64,000 bases of DNA, from NCBI RefSeq assembly GCF_018991925.1, contig NW_024722158.1:1068632-1132631 (forward strand), in the 5' to 3' direction. The translations under genes were made by a program, and so were the position numbers. The DNA is from Homarus americanus (taxonomy: Eukaryota; Arthropoda; Malacostraca; Decapoda; Nephropidae). The notes beneath the pieces were generated by a model. It had not been told where the DNA came from and searched no databases. It saw only the letters and a list, made by a program, of their open reading frames with translations. Of the stretch, positions 1-14,231 are shown piece by piece; positions within the stretch are counted from its first letter, which is position 1; each line of letters starts with the position of its first letter.

Positions 1-3000
1 AATGTAGGACAGTGGTCATCATCAGTGTACAGTGTGTTAGCTGTAGGGACAGGGTCATCATCAGTGTACAGTGTGTTAGGGGCCAGGGACAGTGGTCATC
101 ATCAGTGTACTACAGTGTGTTAGCTGTAGGACAGTGGTCATCATCAGTGTACTACAGTATGTTAGCTGTAGGGACAGTGGTTTCATCAGTGTACTACAGT
201 ATGTTAGCTGTAGGGACAGAGGTCATCATCAGTGTACAGTGTGCTAGCTGTAGGACAGAGGTCATCATCAGTGTACAGTGTGTGTTAGCTGTAGGGACAG
301 TGGTCATCATCAGTGTACAGTGTGTTAGCTGTAGGGACAGTGGTCATCATCAGTGTACAGTGTGTTAGCTGTAGGACAGTGGTCATCATCAGTGTACAGT
401 GTGTTAGCTGTAGGGACAGTGGTCATCATCAGTGTACAAAAGTGTGTTAGCTGTAGGACAGTGGTCACTCATCAGTGTACAGTGTGTTAGCTGTAGGACA
501 GTGGTCATCAGTGTAAGAAAGTGTGTTAGCTGTAGGACAGTGGTCATCATCAGTGTACACAGTGTGTTAGCTGTAGGACAGTGGTCATCATCAGTGTACA
601 GTGTGTTAGCTGTAGGGACAGTGGTCATCATCAGTGTACAGTGTGTTAGCTAGGGACAAAGTGGTCATCATCAGTGTACAGTGTGTTAGGGGCTGTAGGG
701 ACAGTGGTCATCATCAGTGTACAGTGTGTTACTGTAGGACAGTGGTCATCATCAGTGTACTACAGTGTGTTACTGTAGGGACAGTGGTCATCATCAGTGT
801 ACTACAGTGTGTTAGCTGTAGGACAGTGGTCATCATCAGTGTACAGTGTGTTAGCCGTAGGGACAGTGGTCATTATCAGTGTACAGTGTGTTAGCTGTAG
901 GGACAGTGGTCATCATCAGTGTACAGTGTGTTAGCTGTAGGATTGTGGTCATCATCAGTGTGCAGTGTGTTAGCTGTAGGGACAGTGGTCATCATCAGTG
1001 TACAGTGTGTTAGCTGTAGGACAGTGGTCATCATCAGTGTACAGTGTGTTAGCTGTAGGACAGTGGTCATCATCAGTGTACAGTGTGTTAGCTGTAGGAC
1101 AGTGGTCATCATCAAAGTGTACAGTGTGTTAGCTGTAGGACAGTGGTCATCATCAGTGTACAGTGTGTTAGCTAGGACAGTGGTCATCATCAGTGTACAG
1201 TGTGTTAGCTGTAGGGACAGTGGTCATCATCAGTGTACAGTGTGTTAGCTGTAGGACAGTGGTCATCATCAGTGTACAGTGTTAGCTGTAGGGACAATGG
1301 TCATCATCAGTGTACTACAGTATGTTAGCTGCTGTAGGGACAGTGGTCATCATCAGTGTGCAGTGTGTTAGCCGTAGGGACAGTGGTCACCATCAGTGTA
1401 CAGTGTGTTAGCTGTAGGACAGTGGTCATCATCAGTGTACAGTGTGTTAGCTGTAGGACAGTGGTCATCATCAGTGTACAGTGTGTTAGCTGTAGGGACA
1501 GTGGTCATCATCAGTGTACAGTGTGTTAGCTTTAGGGACAGTGGTCATCATCAGTGTGTACTACAGTGTGTTAGCTGTAGACAGTGGTCATCATCAGTGT
1601 ACTATAGTATATGTTAGCTGTAGGACACAGTGGTTCTCATCAGTGTACTACAGTATGTTAGCTGTAGGACAGAGGTCATCAGTGTACAGTGTGTTAGCTG
1701 TAGGACAGAGGTCATCATCAGTGTACAGTGTGTTAGCTGTAGGGACAGTGGTCATCATCAGTGTACACAGTGTGTTAGCTGTAGGGACAGTGGTCATCAT
1801 CAGTGTACAGTGTGTTAGCTGTAGGGACAGTGGTCATCATCAAGTGTACAGTGTGTTAGCTGTAGGACAGTGGTCATCATCAGTGCAAGTGTGTTAGCTG
1901 TAGGGACAGTGGTCATCATCAGTGTACAGTGTGTTAGCTGTAGGGACAGTGGTCATCATCAGTGTACAGTGTGTTAGCTGTAGGGACAGTGGTCATCATC
2001 AGTGTACAGTGTGTTAGCCTGTAGGACAGTGGTCATCATCAGTACAGTGTGTTAGCTGTAGGGACAGTGGTCATCATCAGTGTACAGTGTGTTAGCTGTA
2101 GGGACAGTGGTCATCATCAGTGTACAGTGTGTTAGCTGTAGGACAGTCATCAGTGTACAAAGTAGCTGTAAGGACAGTGGTCATCATCAGTGTACAGTGT
2201 GTTAGCTGTAGGAAATAGTGGTCATCATCAGTGTACAGTGTGTTAGCTGTAGGACAGTGGTCATCATCAGTGTACAGTGTGTGTTAGCCAGGACAGTGGT
2301 CAATATCAGTGTACAGTGTGTTAGCTATAGGTAGGGACAGTGGTCATCATCAGTGTACAGGTTAGCTGTAGGGACAGTGGTCATCATCAGTGTACAGTGT
2401 GTTAGCTGTAGGACAGTGGTCATCATCAGTGTACAGTGTGTTAGGCTGTAGGGACAGTGGTCATCATCGCGTACTACAGTGTGTTAGCTGTAGGGACAGT
2501 GGTCATCATCAGTGTACAGTGTGTTAGCTGTAGGGACAGTGGTCATCATCAGTGTACAGTGTGTTAGCCAGGGACAGTGGTCATCATCAGTGTACAGTGT
2601 GTTAGCTGTAGGACAGTGGTCATCATCAGTGTGCAGTGTGTTAGCTGTAGGGACAGTGGTCATCATCAGTGTACAGTGTGTTAGCTAGGACAGTGGTCAT
2701 CATCAGTGTACAGTGTGTTAGCTGTAGGACAGTGGTCATCATCAGTGTACAGTGTGTTAGCTGTAGGACAGTGGTCATCATCAGTGCGGGTGTTAGCTGT
2801 AGGGCCAGTGGTCATCATCAGTGTACAGTGTGTTGGGGCTGTAGGGACAGTGGTCATCATCAAAGTGTACAGTGTGTTAGCTGTAGGACAATGGTCGCAT
2901 CATCAGTGTACTACATGCATGTTAGCTGTAGGGACAGTGGTCACTCATCAGTGTGCAGTGTGTTAGCTGTAGGGACAGTGGTCACTCATCAGTGTACAGG

Positions 3001-6000
3001 TGTTAGCTAGGGACAGTGGTCATCACTCAGTGTACAGTGTGTTAGCTGTAGGGACAGTGGCTCACTCATCAGTGTACAGTGTGTTAGCTGTAGGACACAG
3101 TGTGGTCATCATCAGTGCGTACAGTGTAAGTTAGCTGTAGGACAGTGGTCACTTCATCAGTGTACTACAGTGTGTTAGCTGTAGGACAGTGGTCATCATC
3201 AGTGTACTACAGTATGTTAGGGGCTGTAGGACAGTGGTTCTCATCAGTGTACTACAGTATGTTATTAGAAGGCTGTAGGAGAGGTCATCATCAGTGTGCT
3301 GTGTTAGCTGTAGGACAGAGGTCAACATCAGTGTACAGTGCTAGCTGTAGGACAGTGGTGGTCATCAACAGTGTACAGTGTGTTAGCTGTAGGACAGTGG
3401 TCATCATCAGTGTACAGTGTGTTAGCTGTAGGGACAGTGGTCATCATCAGTGTACAGTGTGTTAGCTGTAGGGACAGTGGTCAATAATACCAGTGTACAG
3501 TGTGTTAGCCGTGTGGACAATGGTCATCATCATGTACTACAGTATGTTAGCTGTAGGACAGTGGTCATCATCAGTGTGCAGTGTGTTAGCTGTAGGACAG
3601 TGGTCATCATCAGTGTGTACAGTGTGTGTTAGCTGTAGGACAGTGGTCATCATCAGTGTACAGTGTGTTAGCCAGGACAGGTCATCATCAGTGTACAGTG
3701 TGTTAGCTGTAGGGACAGTGGTCACTACTAAGTGTACAGTGTGTTAGCTGTAGGACAGTGGTCATCATCAGTGTACTATGCGTGTTAGCTGTAGGACAGT
3801 GGTCATCATCAGTGTACTACAGTATGTTAGCTGTAGGGACAGTGGTTCTCACTCAGTGTACTACAGTATGTTAGCTGTAGGGACAAAGAGGGGTCATCAC
3901 TCAGTGCATTGGAAAGTGTGTTAGCTGTAGGGACAGAGGTCATCATCAGTGTACAGTGTGTTAGCTGTAGGGACAGTGGTCATCATCAGTGTACAGTGTG
4001 TTAGCTGTAGGGACAGGTCACCATCAGTGTACAGTAAAGGGGCTTAGGACAGTGGTCATCATCAGTGTACAGTGTGTGTTGCTTGTAGGGGACAGTGGTC
4101 ACTTACCATCAGTGTACAGTGCAGCAGCCAGAATGTGTGGTCACCATCAGTGCACAGTGTGTGCCAGCCTGTAGGGATAGTGGCCACCAACAGGGTGCTG
4201 AAAGTGTTAGCCAGGGACAGGCCACCATCAGTGCAGTAAAAATAGCTTAGGGCCAGTGGTCACCACCAGTGTACAGGCAAGTAGCTGTAGGGACAGTGGT
4301 CATCACTTGCGTACAGTGTGCTAGCTGTAGGGACAGTGGTCATCATCAGTGTACAGTGTGTTAGCTGTAGGGACAGTGGTCATCATCAGTACAGTGTGTT
4401 AGCTGTAAGGACAGGGTCATCATCAGTGTACAGGTGTTAGCTGTAGGACAGTGGTCATCATCATGTACAGTGTTAGCTATGTAGGGACAGTGTATTCACC
4501 ATCAAAGTGTACAGTGTGTTAGCTGTAGGGACAAAGGTCATCATCAGTGTACAGTGTGTTAGCTGTAGGGACAGTGGTCATCAGTGTACAGTGTGTTAGC
4601 TGTAGGGACAGTGGTCATCATCAGTGCATGTGTTAGCTGTAGACAGTGGTCATCATCAGTGTACAGTGTGTTAGCTGTAGGGACAGTGGTCATCATCAGT
4701 GTACTACAGTGTAATAGCTGTAGGACAGTGGTCATCATCAGTGTACAGTGTGTTAGCTGTAGACAGTGGTCATCATCAGTGTACAGTGTGTTAGCTGTAG
4801 GACAGTGGTCATCATCAGTGTACAGTGTGTTAGCTGTAGGACAGTGGTCATCATCAGTGTGCAGTGTGTTAGCCAGAGGACAGTGGTCATCATCAGTGTA
4901 CAGTGTGTTAGCTGTAGGACAGTGGTCATCATCAGTGTACAGTGTGTTAGCTGTAGGGACAGTGGTCACCATCAGTGTACAGTGTGTTAGCTGTAGGACA
5001 GTGGTCATCATCAGTGTACAAAAAGTTAGCTGTAGGACAGTGGTCATCATCAGTGTACAGTGTGTTAGCTGTAGGACAGTGGTCATCATCAGTGTACAGT
5101 GTGTTAGCTAGGGACAATGGTCATCATCAGTGTACTAAGCAGTATTAGCTGTAGGACAGTGATCATCATCAGTGTGCAGTGTGTTAGCTGTAGGGACAGT
5201 GGTCATCATCAGTGTGTACAGTGTGTTAGGCTGTAGGGACAGGTGGTCATCACTGCGTACAGGTGGGTTAGCTGTAGGACAGTGGTCATCATCAGTGTAC
5301 AGGTGTTAGCTAGGGACAGTGGTCATCATCAGTGTACAGTGTGTTAGCCAGAGGGACAGTGGTCATCATCAGTGTACTACAGTGTGTTAGCTGTAGGACA
5401 GTGGTCATCATCAGTGTACTACAGCATGTTAGCTGTAGGGACAGTGGTTCTCATCAGTGTACTACAGTATGTTAGCTAGGGACAGAGGTCATCATCAGTG
5501 TACAGTGTGTTAGCTGTAGGGACAGAGGTCATCATCAGTGTACAGTGTGTTAGCTAGGGACAGTGGTCATCATCAGTGTACAGTGTGTTAGCTGTAGGAC
5601 ACAGTGGTCATCATCAGTGTACAGTGTGTTAGCTGTAGGACAGTGGTCATCATCAAAGTGTACAGTGTGTTAGCTGTAGGACAGTGGTCATCATCAGTGT
5701 ACAGTGTGTTAGCTGTAGACAGTGGTCATCATCAGTGTACAGTGTGTTGAAGCTGTAGGGACAGTGGTCATCATCAGTGTACAGTGTGTTAGCTGTAGGG
5801 ACAGTGGTCATCAGTACAGTGTGTTAGCTGTAGGGACAGTGGTCATCATCAGTGTACAGTGTGTTAGCTGTAGGACAGTGGTCATCATCAGTGTACAGTG
5901 TGTTAGCTGTAGGGACAGTGGTCATCATCAGTGTACAGTGTGTTAGCTGTAGGACAGTGGTCATCATCAGTGTACAGTGTGTTAGCTGTAAGGATATGGT

Positions 6001-9000
6001 CATCATCAGTGTACAGTGTGTGTTAGCCGTAGGACAGTGGTCATCATCAGTACTACAGTGTGTTAGCTGTAGGACAGTGGTCATCATCATGTACAGTGTG
6101 TTAGCTGTAGGGACAGTGGTCATCACTGTGTACAGTGTTAGCTGTAAGGACAGTGGTCACTACTCAGTGTATACAGTGTGTTAGCTGTAGGACAGTGGTC
6201 ATCATCAGTGTACAGTGTGTTAGCTGTAGGACAGTGGTCATCAGTGTGCAAGTGTGTTAGCTGTAGGGACAGTGGTCATCATCAGTGTACAGTGTGTTGG
6301 GTTGTAGGACAGTGGTCATCATCAGTGTACAATGTGTTAGCTGTAGGACAGTGGTCATCATCAGTGTACAGTGTATTAGCTGTAGGGACAGTGTCATCAT
6401 CAGTGTGAGTGTAAGCGACAGAGGGACAGTGGTCATCATCAGTGTACAGTGTGTTAGCTGTAGGGACAGTGGTCATCAGTGTACAGTGTGTTAGCTGTAG
6501 GGACAGTGGTCATCATCAGTGTACAGTGTGTTAGCTGTAGGACAGTGGTCACCATCAGTGTACAGTGTGTTAGCTGTAGGGACAGTGGTCATCATCAGTG
6601 TACAGTGTGTTAGCTGTAGGACACAGTGGTCATCATCAGTGTACAGTGTGTTAGCTGTAGGGACAGTGGTCATCATCAGTGTACAGTGTGTTAGCTGTAG
6701 GGACAGTGGTCATCATCAGTGTACAAAGTGTGTTAGGCTGTAAGGACAGTGGCTGTCATCATCATCAGTGTACAGTGTATAGGGGCTGTAGGGACAGTGG
6801 TCATCATCAGTGTACTACAGTGTGTTAGGCTGTAGGGACAGTGGTCATCATCAGTGTACAGTGTTAGCTGTAGGGACAGTGGGTCATCATCAGTGTACAG
6901 TGTGTTAGCTGTATGACAGTGGTCATCATCAGTGTACAGTGTGTTAGCTGTAAGGACAGTGGTCATTATCAGTGTACAGTGTGTTAGCTGTAGGACAGTG
7001 GTCATCATCATGTACAGTGTGTTAGCTGTAGGGACAGTGGTCATCATCAGTGTACAGTGTGTGTTAGCTGTAGGACAGTGGTCATCATCAGTGTACAGTG
7101 TGTTAGTTGTAGGGACAGTATTAACAACAGTGTACAGTGTGTTAGCTGTAGGGACAGTGGTCATCATCAGTGTACAGTGTATTAGAATGTAGGACAGTGG
7201 TCATCATCAGTGTACAGTGTGTTAGCTGTAGGACAGTGGTCATCATCAGTGTACAGTGTGTTAGCTGTAGGACAGTGGTCATCATCAGTGTACAGTGTGT
7301 TAGCTGTAGGGACAGTGGTCACCATCAGTGTACAGTGTGTTAGGCTGTAGGGACAGTGGTCATCATCAGTGTACAGTGTGTTAGCTGTAGGGACAGTGGT
7401 CATCATCAGTGTACAGCGTGGTACAAATAGGGACAGTGGTCATCATCAGTGTACAGTGTGTTAGCTGTAGGACAGTGGTCATCATCAGTGTACACAGTGT
7501 GTTAGCTAGGGACAGTGGTCATCATCAGTGTACAGTGTGTTAGCTGTAGGGACAGTGGTCATCATCAAAGTGTACAGTGTGTTAGCTGTAGGGACAGTGG
7601 TCATCATCAGTGTACAGTGTGTTAGCTGTAGGAGACAGTGGTCATCATCAGTGTACAGTGTGTTAGCTGTAGGGACAGTGGTCATCATCAGTGTACTACA
7701 GTGTAAGTTAGCTGTAGGGACACAGTGGTCATCATCAGTGTACTACAGTGTGTTAGGCTGTAGGGACAGTGGTCATCATCAGTGTACAGTGTGTGTTAGC
7801 TGTAGGGACAGTGGTCATCATCAGTGTACAGTGTGTTAGCCAGGGACAGTGGTCATCATCATCAGTGTACAGTGTGTTAGCTGTAGGGACAGGTCATCAT
7901 CAGTGTACAGTGTGTGTTGGGGCTTGTAGGACAGTGGTCATCATCAGTGTACACAGTGTGTTAGCTGTAGGGACAGTGGTCATCATCAGTGTACAGTGTG
8001 TTAGCTGTAGGGACAGTGGTCATCATCAGTGTACAGTGTGTTAGGGGCTGTAGGGACAGTGGTCATCATCAGTGTACAGTGTGTTAGCTAGGGACAGTGG
8101 TCATCATCAGTGTACTACAGTGTGTTAGCTGTAGGGACAGTGGTCATCATCAGTGTGTACTACAGTGTGCTAGGCTAGACAGTGGTCATCATCAGTGTAC
8201 AGTGTGTTAGCTGTAGGGACAGTGTGGTCATCATCAGTACAGTGTTAGCTGTAGGACAGTGGTCATCAGTGTACAGTGTGTTAGCTGTAGGACAGTGTAA
8301 TAACATCAGTGTACAGTGTGTTAGCTGTAGGACAGTGGTCATCATCAGTGTACAGTGTGTGTTAGCTAGGGACAGTGGTCATCATCAGTGTGGGCTGGAA
8401 AGTGTGTTAGCTGTAGGACAGTGGTCATCATCAGTGTACAGTGTGTTAGGCTGTAGGGACAGTGGTCATCATCAGTGTACAGTGTGTTAGCTGTAGGGAC
8501 AGTGGTCATCATCAGTGTACAGTGTGTTAGCTAGGACAGTGGTCATCATCAGTGTACAGTGTTAGCTGTAAGGACAAAAATACCATCAGTGTACTACAGT
8601 ATGTTAGCTGTAGGACAGTGGTCATCATCATCAGTGTACAGTGTGTGTGTTAGCTGTAGGGACAGTGGTCACTACTTCAGTGTACAGTGTGTTAGCTGTA
8701 GGGACAGTGGTCATCATCAGTGTACAGTGTGTTAGCTGTAGGGATAGTGTCATCATCAGTGTGCAGTGTGTTAGCTGTAGGACAAAGTGGTCATCATCAG
8801 TGTACAGTGTGTTAGCTAGGACAGTGGTCATCAGTGTACAGTGTGTTAGCTGTAGGGACAGTGGTCATCATCAGTGTACAGTGTGTTAGCTGTAGGGACA
8901 GTGGTCATCATCAGTGTACAGTGTGTTAGCTGTAGGACAGTGGTCATCATCAGTGTACAGTGTGTTAGCTGTAGGGACAGTGGTCATCATCAGTGTACAG

Positions 9001-12000
9001 TGTGTTAGAAGGGGCTGTAGGGACAGTGGTCATCATCAGTGTACAGTGTGTTAGCTGTAGACAGTGGTCATCATCAGTGTACAGTGTGTTAGCTGTAGGG
9101 ACAGTGGTCATCATCAGTGTACAGTGTGTTAGCTGTAGGACAATGGTCATCATCAGTGTACTACAGTATGTTAGCTGTAGGACAGTGGTCATCATCAGTG
9201 TGCAGTGTGTTAGCTGTAGGACAGTGGTCATCATCAGTGTACAGTGTTAGCTGTAGGACAGTGGTCATCATCAGTGTACAGTGTGTTAGCTGTAGGGACA
9301 GTGGTCATCATCAGTGTACAGTGTGTTAGCTTTAGACAGTGGTCATCATCAGTGTACAGTGTGTTAGCTGTAGGATGCGGTCATCATCAGTGTACTACAG
9401 TGTGTTAGCTGTAGGACAGTGGTCATCATCAGTGTACACAGTATGTTATTTGTGGGACAGTGGTTCTCATCAGTGTACTACAGTATGTTAGCTGTAGGAC
9501 AGAGGTCATCATCAGCAAGCAGTGTGTTAGCTGTAGGACAGAGGTCATCATCAGTGTACAGTGTGTTAGGCTGTAGGACAGTGGTCATCATCAGTGTACA
9601 GTGTGTTAGCTGTAGGGACAGTGGTCATCATCATCAGTGTACAGTGTGTTAGCTGTAGGGACAAAGTGGTCATCATCAGTGTACAGTGTGTTAGCCAGTA
9701 GGACAGTGTCATCATCAGTGGCAGTGTTAGCTGTAGGGACAGTGGTCATCATCAGTGTACAGTGTGTTAGCTGTAGGACAGTGGTCATCATCAGTGTGCT
9801 GGTGCTAGCTGTAGGGACAGTGGTCATCATCGCGTACAGTGTGTTAGCTGTAGGACAGTGGTCATCATCAGTGTACAGTGTGTTAGCTGTAGGACAGTGG
9901 TCATCAGTGTACAGTGTGTTAGCTGTAGGGACACAGTGGTCATCATCAGTGTACAGTGTGGCAGCTGTAGGTACAGTGGTCATCATCAGTGTACAGTGTG
10001 TTAGCTGTAGGGAATAAAAAGGTCATCATCAGTGTACAGTGTGTTAGCTGTAGGACAGTGGTCATCATCAGTACAGTGTGTTAGCTGTAGGGACAGTACA
10101 CACATCAGTGTACAGTGTGTTAGCTGTAGGGACAGTGGTCATCATCAGTGTACAGTGTGTTAGCTGTAGGACAGTGGTCATCATCAGTGTACTACAGTAA
10201 AAGTTAGCTGTAGGACAGTGGTCATCATCAGTGTACTACAGTGTGTTAGCTGTAGGACAGTGGTCAATAATATCAGTACAGTGTTAGCTGTAGGACAGTG
10301 GTCATCATCAGTGTACAAAGTGTGTTAGCTGTAGGACAGCGGTCATCATCAGTGTACAGTAAAGCTGTAGGACAGTGGTCATCATCATGTACAGGTGTTG
10401 AAGCTGTAGGCATTGTGGTCATCATCAGTGTACAGTGTGCCAATGCACAGTGGTCATCATCAGTGTACACAGTGTGTTAGCTGTAGGGACAAAGTGGTCA
10501 TCATCAGTGTACAGTGTGTGTTAGCTGTAGGACAGTGGTCATCATCAGTGTACAGTGTGTTAGCTGTAGGACAAAAAATACCAACAGTGTACTGCTAAGT
10601 GTGTTAGCTGTAGGACAGTGGTCATCATCAGTGTACTACAGTGTGTTAGCCAGGACAGTGGTCATCATCATCAGTGTATTATGTGTTAGCTGTAGGGACA
10701 GTGGTCATCATCAGTGTACAGTGTGTTAGCTGTAGGGACAGTGGTCATCATCAGTGTACAGTGTGTTAGCTGTAGGACAGTGGTCACCTATCAGTGTACA
10801 GTGTGTTAGCTGTAGGACAGTGGTCATCATCAGTGTACAGTGTGTTAGCCAGGGACAGTGGTCATCATCAGTGTACAGTGTGTTGAAGCTGTAGGGACAG
10901 TGGTCATCATCAGTGTACAGTGTGTTAGCTGTAGGACAGTGGTCATCATCAGTGTACAGTGTGTGTTAGCCGTGGACAGTGGTCATCATCAGTGTACAGT
11001 GTGTTAGCTGTAGGACAGTGGTCATCATCAGTGTACTACATATGTGTTAGCTGTAGACAGTGGTCATCATCAGTGTACAGTGTGTTAGCTGTAGGACAGC
11101 GGTCATCATCAGTGTACAGTGTGTTAGCTGTAGGACAGTGGTCATCATCATCAGTGTGCAGTGTGTTAGCTGTAGGGACAGTGGTCATCAGTGCAGTGTG
11201 TGTTAGCTGTAGGACAGTGGTCATCATCAGTGTACAGTGTGTTAGCTGTAGGGACACAGTGGTCATCATCAGTGTACAGTGTGTTAGCCGGTGACAGTGG
11301 TCATCATCAGTGTACAGTGTGTTAGCTGTAGGACAGTGGTCATCAGTGTACAGTGTGTTAGCTGTAGGGACAGTGGTCATCATCAGTGTACAGTGTGTTA
11401 GCTGTAGGGACAGTGGTCATCAGTGTACAGTGTGTTAGCTGTAGGGACAGTGTCATCATCAGTGTACAGTGTGTTAGCTGTAGGACAGTGGTCATCATCA
11501 GTGTACAGTGTGTTACTGTAGGGACAGTGGTCATCAGTACAGTGTGTTAGCTGTAGGGACAGTGGTCATCATCAGTGTACAGTGTGTTGGGGCTGTAGGG
11601 ACAATGGTCATCATCAGTGTGTACTAAGGTGCATGTTAGCTGGGGACAGTGGCCATCATCAGTGTGCAGTGTGTTAGCCGTAGGACAGTGGTCATCATCA
11701 GTGTACAGTGTGTTAGCTGTAGGGACAGGGTCATCATCAGTGTACAGTGTGTGTTAGCTGTAGGACAGTGGTCATCATCAGTGTACAGTGTGTTAGCTGT
11801 AGGGACAGTGGTCATCATCAGTGTACAGTGTGTTAGCTGTAGGACAGTGGTCATCATCAGTGTACAGTGTGTTAGCTGTAGGGACAGTGGTCATCATCAG
11901 TGTACAGTGTGTTAGCTGTAGGACAATGGTCATCATCAGTGTACTACAGTATGTTAGCTGTAGGGACAGTGGTCATCATCAGTGTGCAGTGTAGTTAGCT

Positions 12001-13372
12001 GTAGGACAGTGGTCATCAATAAAGTGTACAGTGTGTTAGCTGTAGGGACAGTGGTCATCATCAGTGTACAGTGTGTTAGCTGAAAAGACAGGTCATCATC
12101 AGTGTACAGTGTGTTAGCTGTAGGGACAGTGGTCATCATCAGTGTACAGTGTGTTAGCTGTAGGGACAGTGGTCATCAATCAGTGTACTACAGTGTGTTA
12201 GCTGTAGGACAGTGGTATCATCACCAGTGTACTACAGTATGTTAGCTGTAGGGACAGTGGTTCTCATCAGTGTACTACAGTATGTTAGCTGTAGGACAGA
12301 GGTCATCATCAGTGTACAGTGTGTTAGCTAGTAGGGACAGAGGGGTCATCATCAGTGTGCAGTGTGTGTTAGCTGTAGGGACAGTGGTCATCAGTGTACA
12401 GTGTGTTAGCTGTAGGGACAGTGGTCATCATCAGTGTACAGTGTGTTACTGTAGGGACAGTGGTCACTCACTTCAGTGTACAGTGTTAGCTGTAGGACAG
12501 TGGTCATCATCAGTGTACAGTGTGTTAGCTGTAGGGACAGTGGTCATCATCAGTGTACAGTGTGTTAGCCAGGACAGTGGTCATCATCAGTGTACAGTGT
12601 AAGTTAGCTGTAGGGACAGTGGTCATCATCAGTGTACAGTGTTAGCTAGGACAGTGGTCAACAGTACAGTGTGTTAAATGGGACAGTGGTCATCATCAGT
12701 GTACAGTGTGTTAGCCGTAGGGACAGTGGTCATCATCAGTGTACAGTGTGTTAGCTGTAGGACAGTGGTCATCATCAGTGTACAGTGTGTTAGCTGTAAG
12801 GACAGTGGTCATCATCAGTGTACAGTGTGTTAGCTGTGTGGACAGTGGTCATCATCAGTGTACTACAGTGTGTTAGCTAGGACAGTGGTCATCATCAGTG
12901 TACAGTGTGTTAGCTGTAGGGACAGTGGTCATCATCAGTGTACAGTGTGTTAGCTGTAAGGACAGTATCATCAGTGTACAGTGTTAGCTGTAGGGACAGT
13001 GGTCATCATCAGTGTACAGTGTGTTAGCTGTAGGGACAGTGGTCATCATCAGTGTACAGTGTGTTAGCTAGGACAGTGGTCATCATCAGTGTACAGTGTG
13101 TGTTAGTTGTAGGACAGTGGTCATCATCAGTGTACAGTGTGTTAGCTGTAGGGACAGTGGTCATCATCAGTGTACAGTGTATTAGCTGTAGGGACAGTGG
13201 TCATCATCAGTGTACAGTGTGTTAGCTGTAGGGACAGTGGTCATCATCAGTGTACAGTGTGTTGTAGCTGTAGGACAGTGGTCATCATCAGTGTACAGTG
13301 TGTTAGCTAGGACAGTGGTCATCATCAGTGTACAGTGTGTTAGCTGTAGGACACAGTGGTCATCATCATGTA
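1..13372. repeat. Giant 39/40-bp tandem array
   Basis: About 340 head-to-tail copies, all in one orientation. The unit core is GGTCATCATCAGTGTACAG followed by TGTGTTAGCTGTAGG(G)ACAGT. Length alternates between 39 and 40 bp through GG or GGG before ACAGT; other variants carry ACTACAGT, CAATGG, CAGAGG, GCTAGG or small insertions. The array is already in progress at base 1 and stops at the spacer beginning at 13373. A more diverged patch lies at about 4020-4320. A 39-bp unit has no stop in several frames, which explains the many open frames of 60-176 codons; none is a credible protein. It is probably intronic or 5' of the MICALL gene. Confidence 0.97.
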
Positions 13373-13635
13373 CAGTATCTTGGTAAACTCTACGCACACC
13401 ATAATTGATTTTTTCTGAGAAACTTTTATGCTGTTGTTAAAAAAAGTTTCGTGAACAATGAAAGAATAAAAATATTGGCCAGAACAAAATAAAGTGAAAC
13501 CACATAAAATATCTACAAGTTAGTTAAGGTATATATGGTATACGGTAAGTTTGTTTTAGTGTATCAATGAGGGTGATTTTTAAATTATTTACAGGAGGTA
13601 CTACTGCATAATAATAATTATATTAGATATTGTGA
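13373..13635. repeat. Spacer, copy 1 of a compound duplication
   Basis: AT-rich non-tandem sequence from CAGTATCTTGGTAAACTC to TATTAGATATTGTGATGG. It is repeated at 14232-14495 with a few substitutions and indels (for example a longer T run after AATTGATT). It separates the 40-bp array from the first 20-bp array. No coding potential is seen. Confidence 0.93.
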
Positions 13636-14088
13636 TGGTTACAGTGGTGGTGTGGTGGTTACCGTAGCAAGTTGTGGTGGTTACCGTGGTGTTGTGGTGG
13701 TTACTGTAGTGTTGTGGTGGTTACTGTGGTGTTGTGCTGTTACAGTGGTGGTGTGGTGGTTACTGTAGTGTTGTGGTGGTTACTGTGGTGTTGTGGTGGT
13801 TACAGTGGTGTGGTGGTTACAGTGGTGGTGTGGGTGGTTACTGTGGTGTTGTGGTTACAAGTGGTGTTTTGGTGGTTACTGTGGTGTTGTGGTGGTTACC
13901 GTGGTGCTGTGGTGGTTACTGTGGTGTTGTGGTGGCTACAGTGGTGGTGTGGTGGTTACTGTAGTGTTGTGGTGGTTACCGTGGTGTTGTGGTGGTTACT
14001 GTAGTGTTGTGGTGGTTACCGTGGTGTTGTGGTGGTTGGCAGTGGTGTTGTGGTGGTTACTGTGGTGTTGTGTTGGTTGCTGGTGGTA
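13636..14088. repeat. 20-bp G/T-rich tandem array, first block
   Basis: About 22 copies of a 20-bp unit containing TGTGGTGTTGTGGTGGTTAC, with ACAGTGG and GTAGTG variants. It ends abruptly at GCTGGTGGTAGGGACAG, where four copies of the 40-bp unit resume. Confidence 0.93.
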
Positions 14089-14231
14089 GGGACAGTGGTC
14101 ATCATCAGTGTACAGTGTGTTAGCTGTAGGACAGTGGTCATCATCAGTGTACAGTGTGTTAGCTGTAGGGACAGTGGTCATCATCAGTGTACAGTGTGTT
14201 AGCTGTAGGGACAGTGGTCATCATCAGTGTA
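14089..14231. repeat. Short block of the 40-bp unit (four copies)
   Basis: Four copies of the same 40-bp unit as the large array, flanked by the 20-bp array on the left and the second spacer copy on the right. It is part of the duplicated compound segment. Confidence 0.93.

Noticed and set aside
1..13372. Many open frames of 60-176 codons on both strands in the 40-bp array
   Set aside because: They follow the 39-bp period (13 codons) and stop whenever unit length changes; no domain, start context or codon signal.
1..13372. CRISPR-like regular repetition
   Set aside because: Units are head-to-tail with no unique spacers, in eukaryotic DNA.
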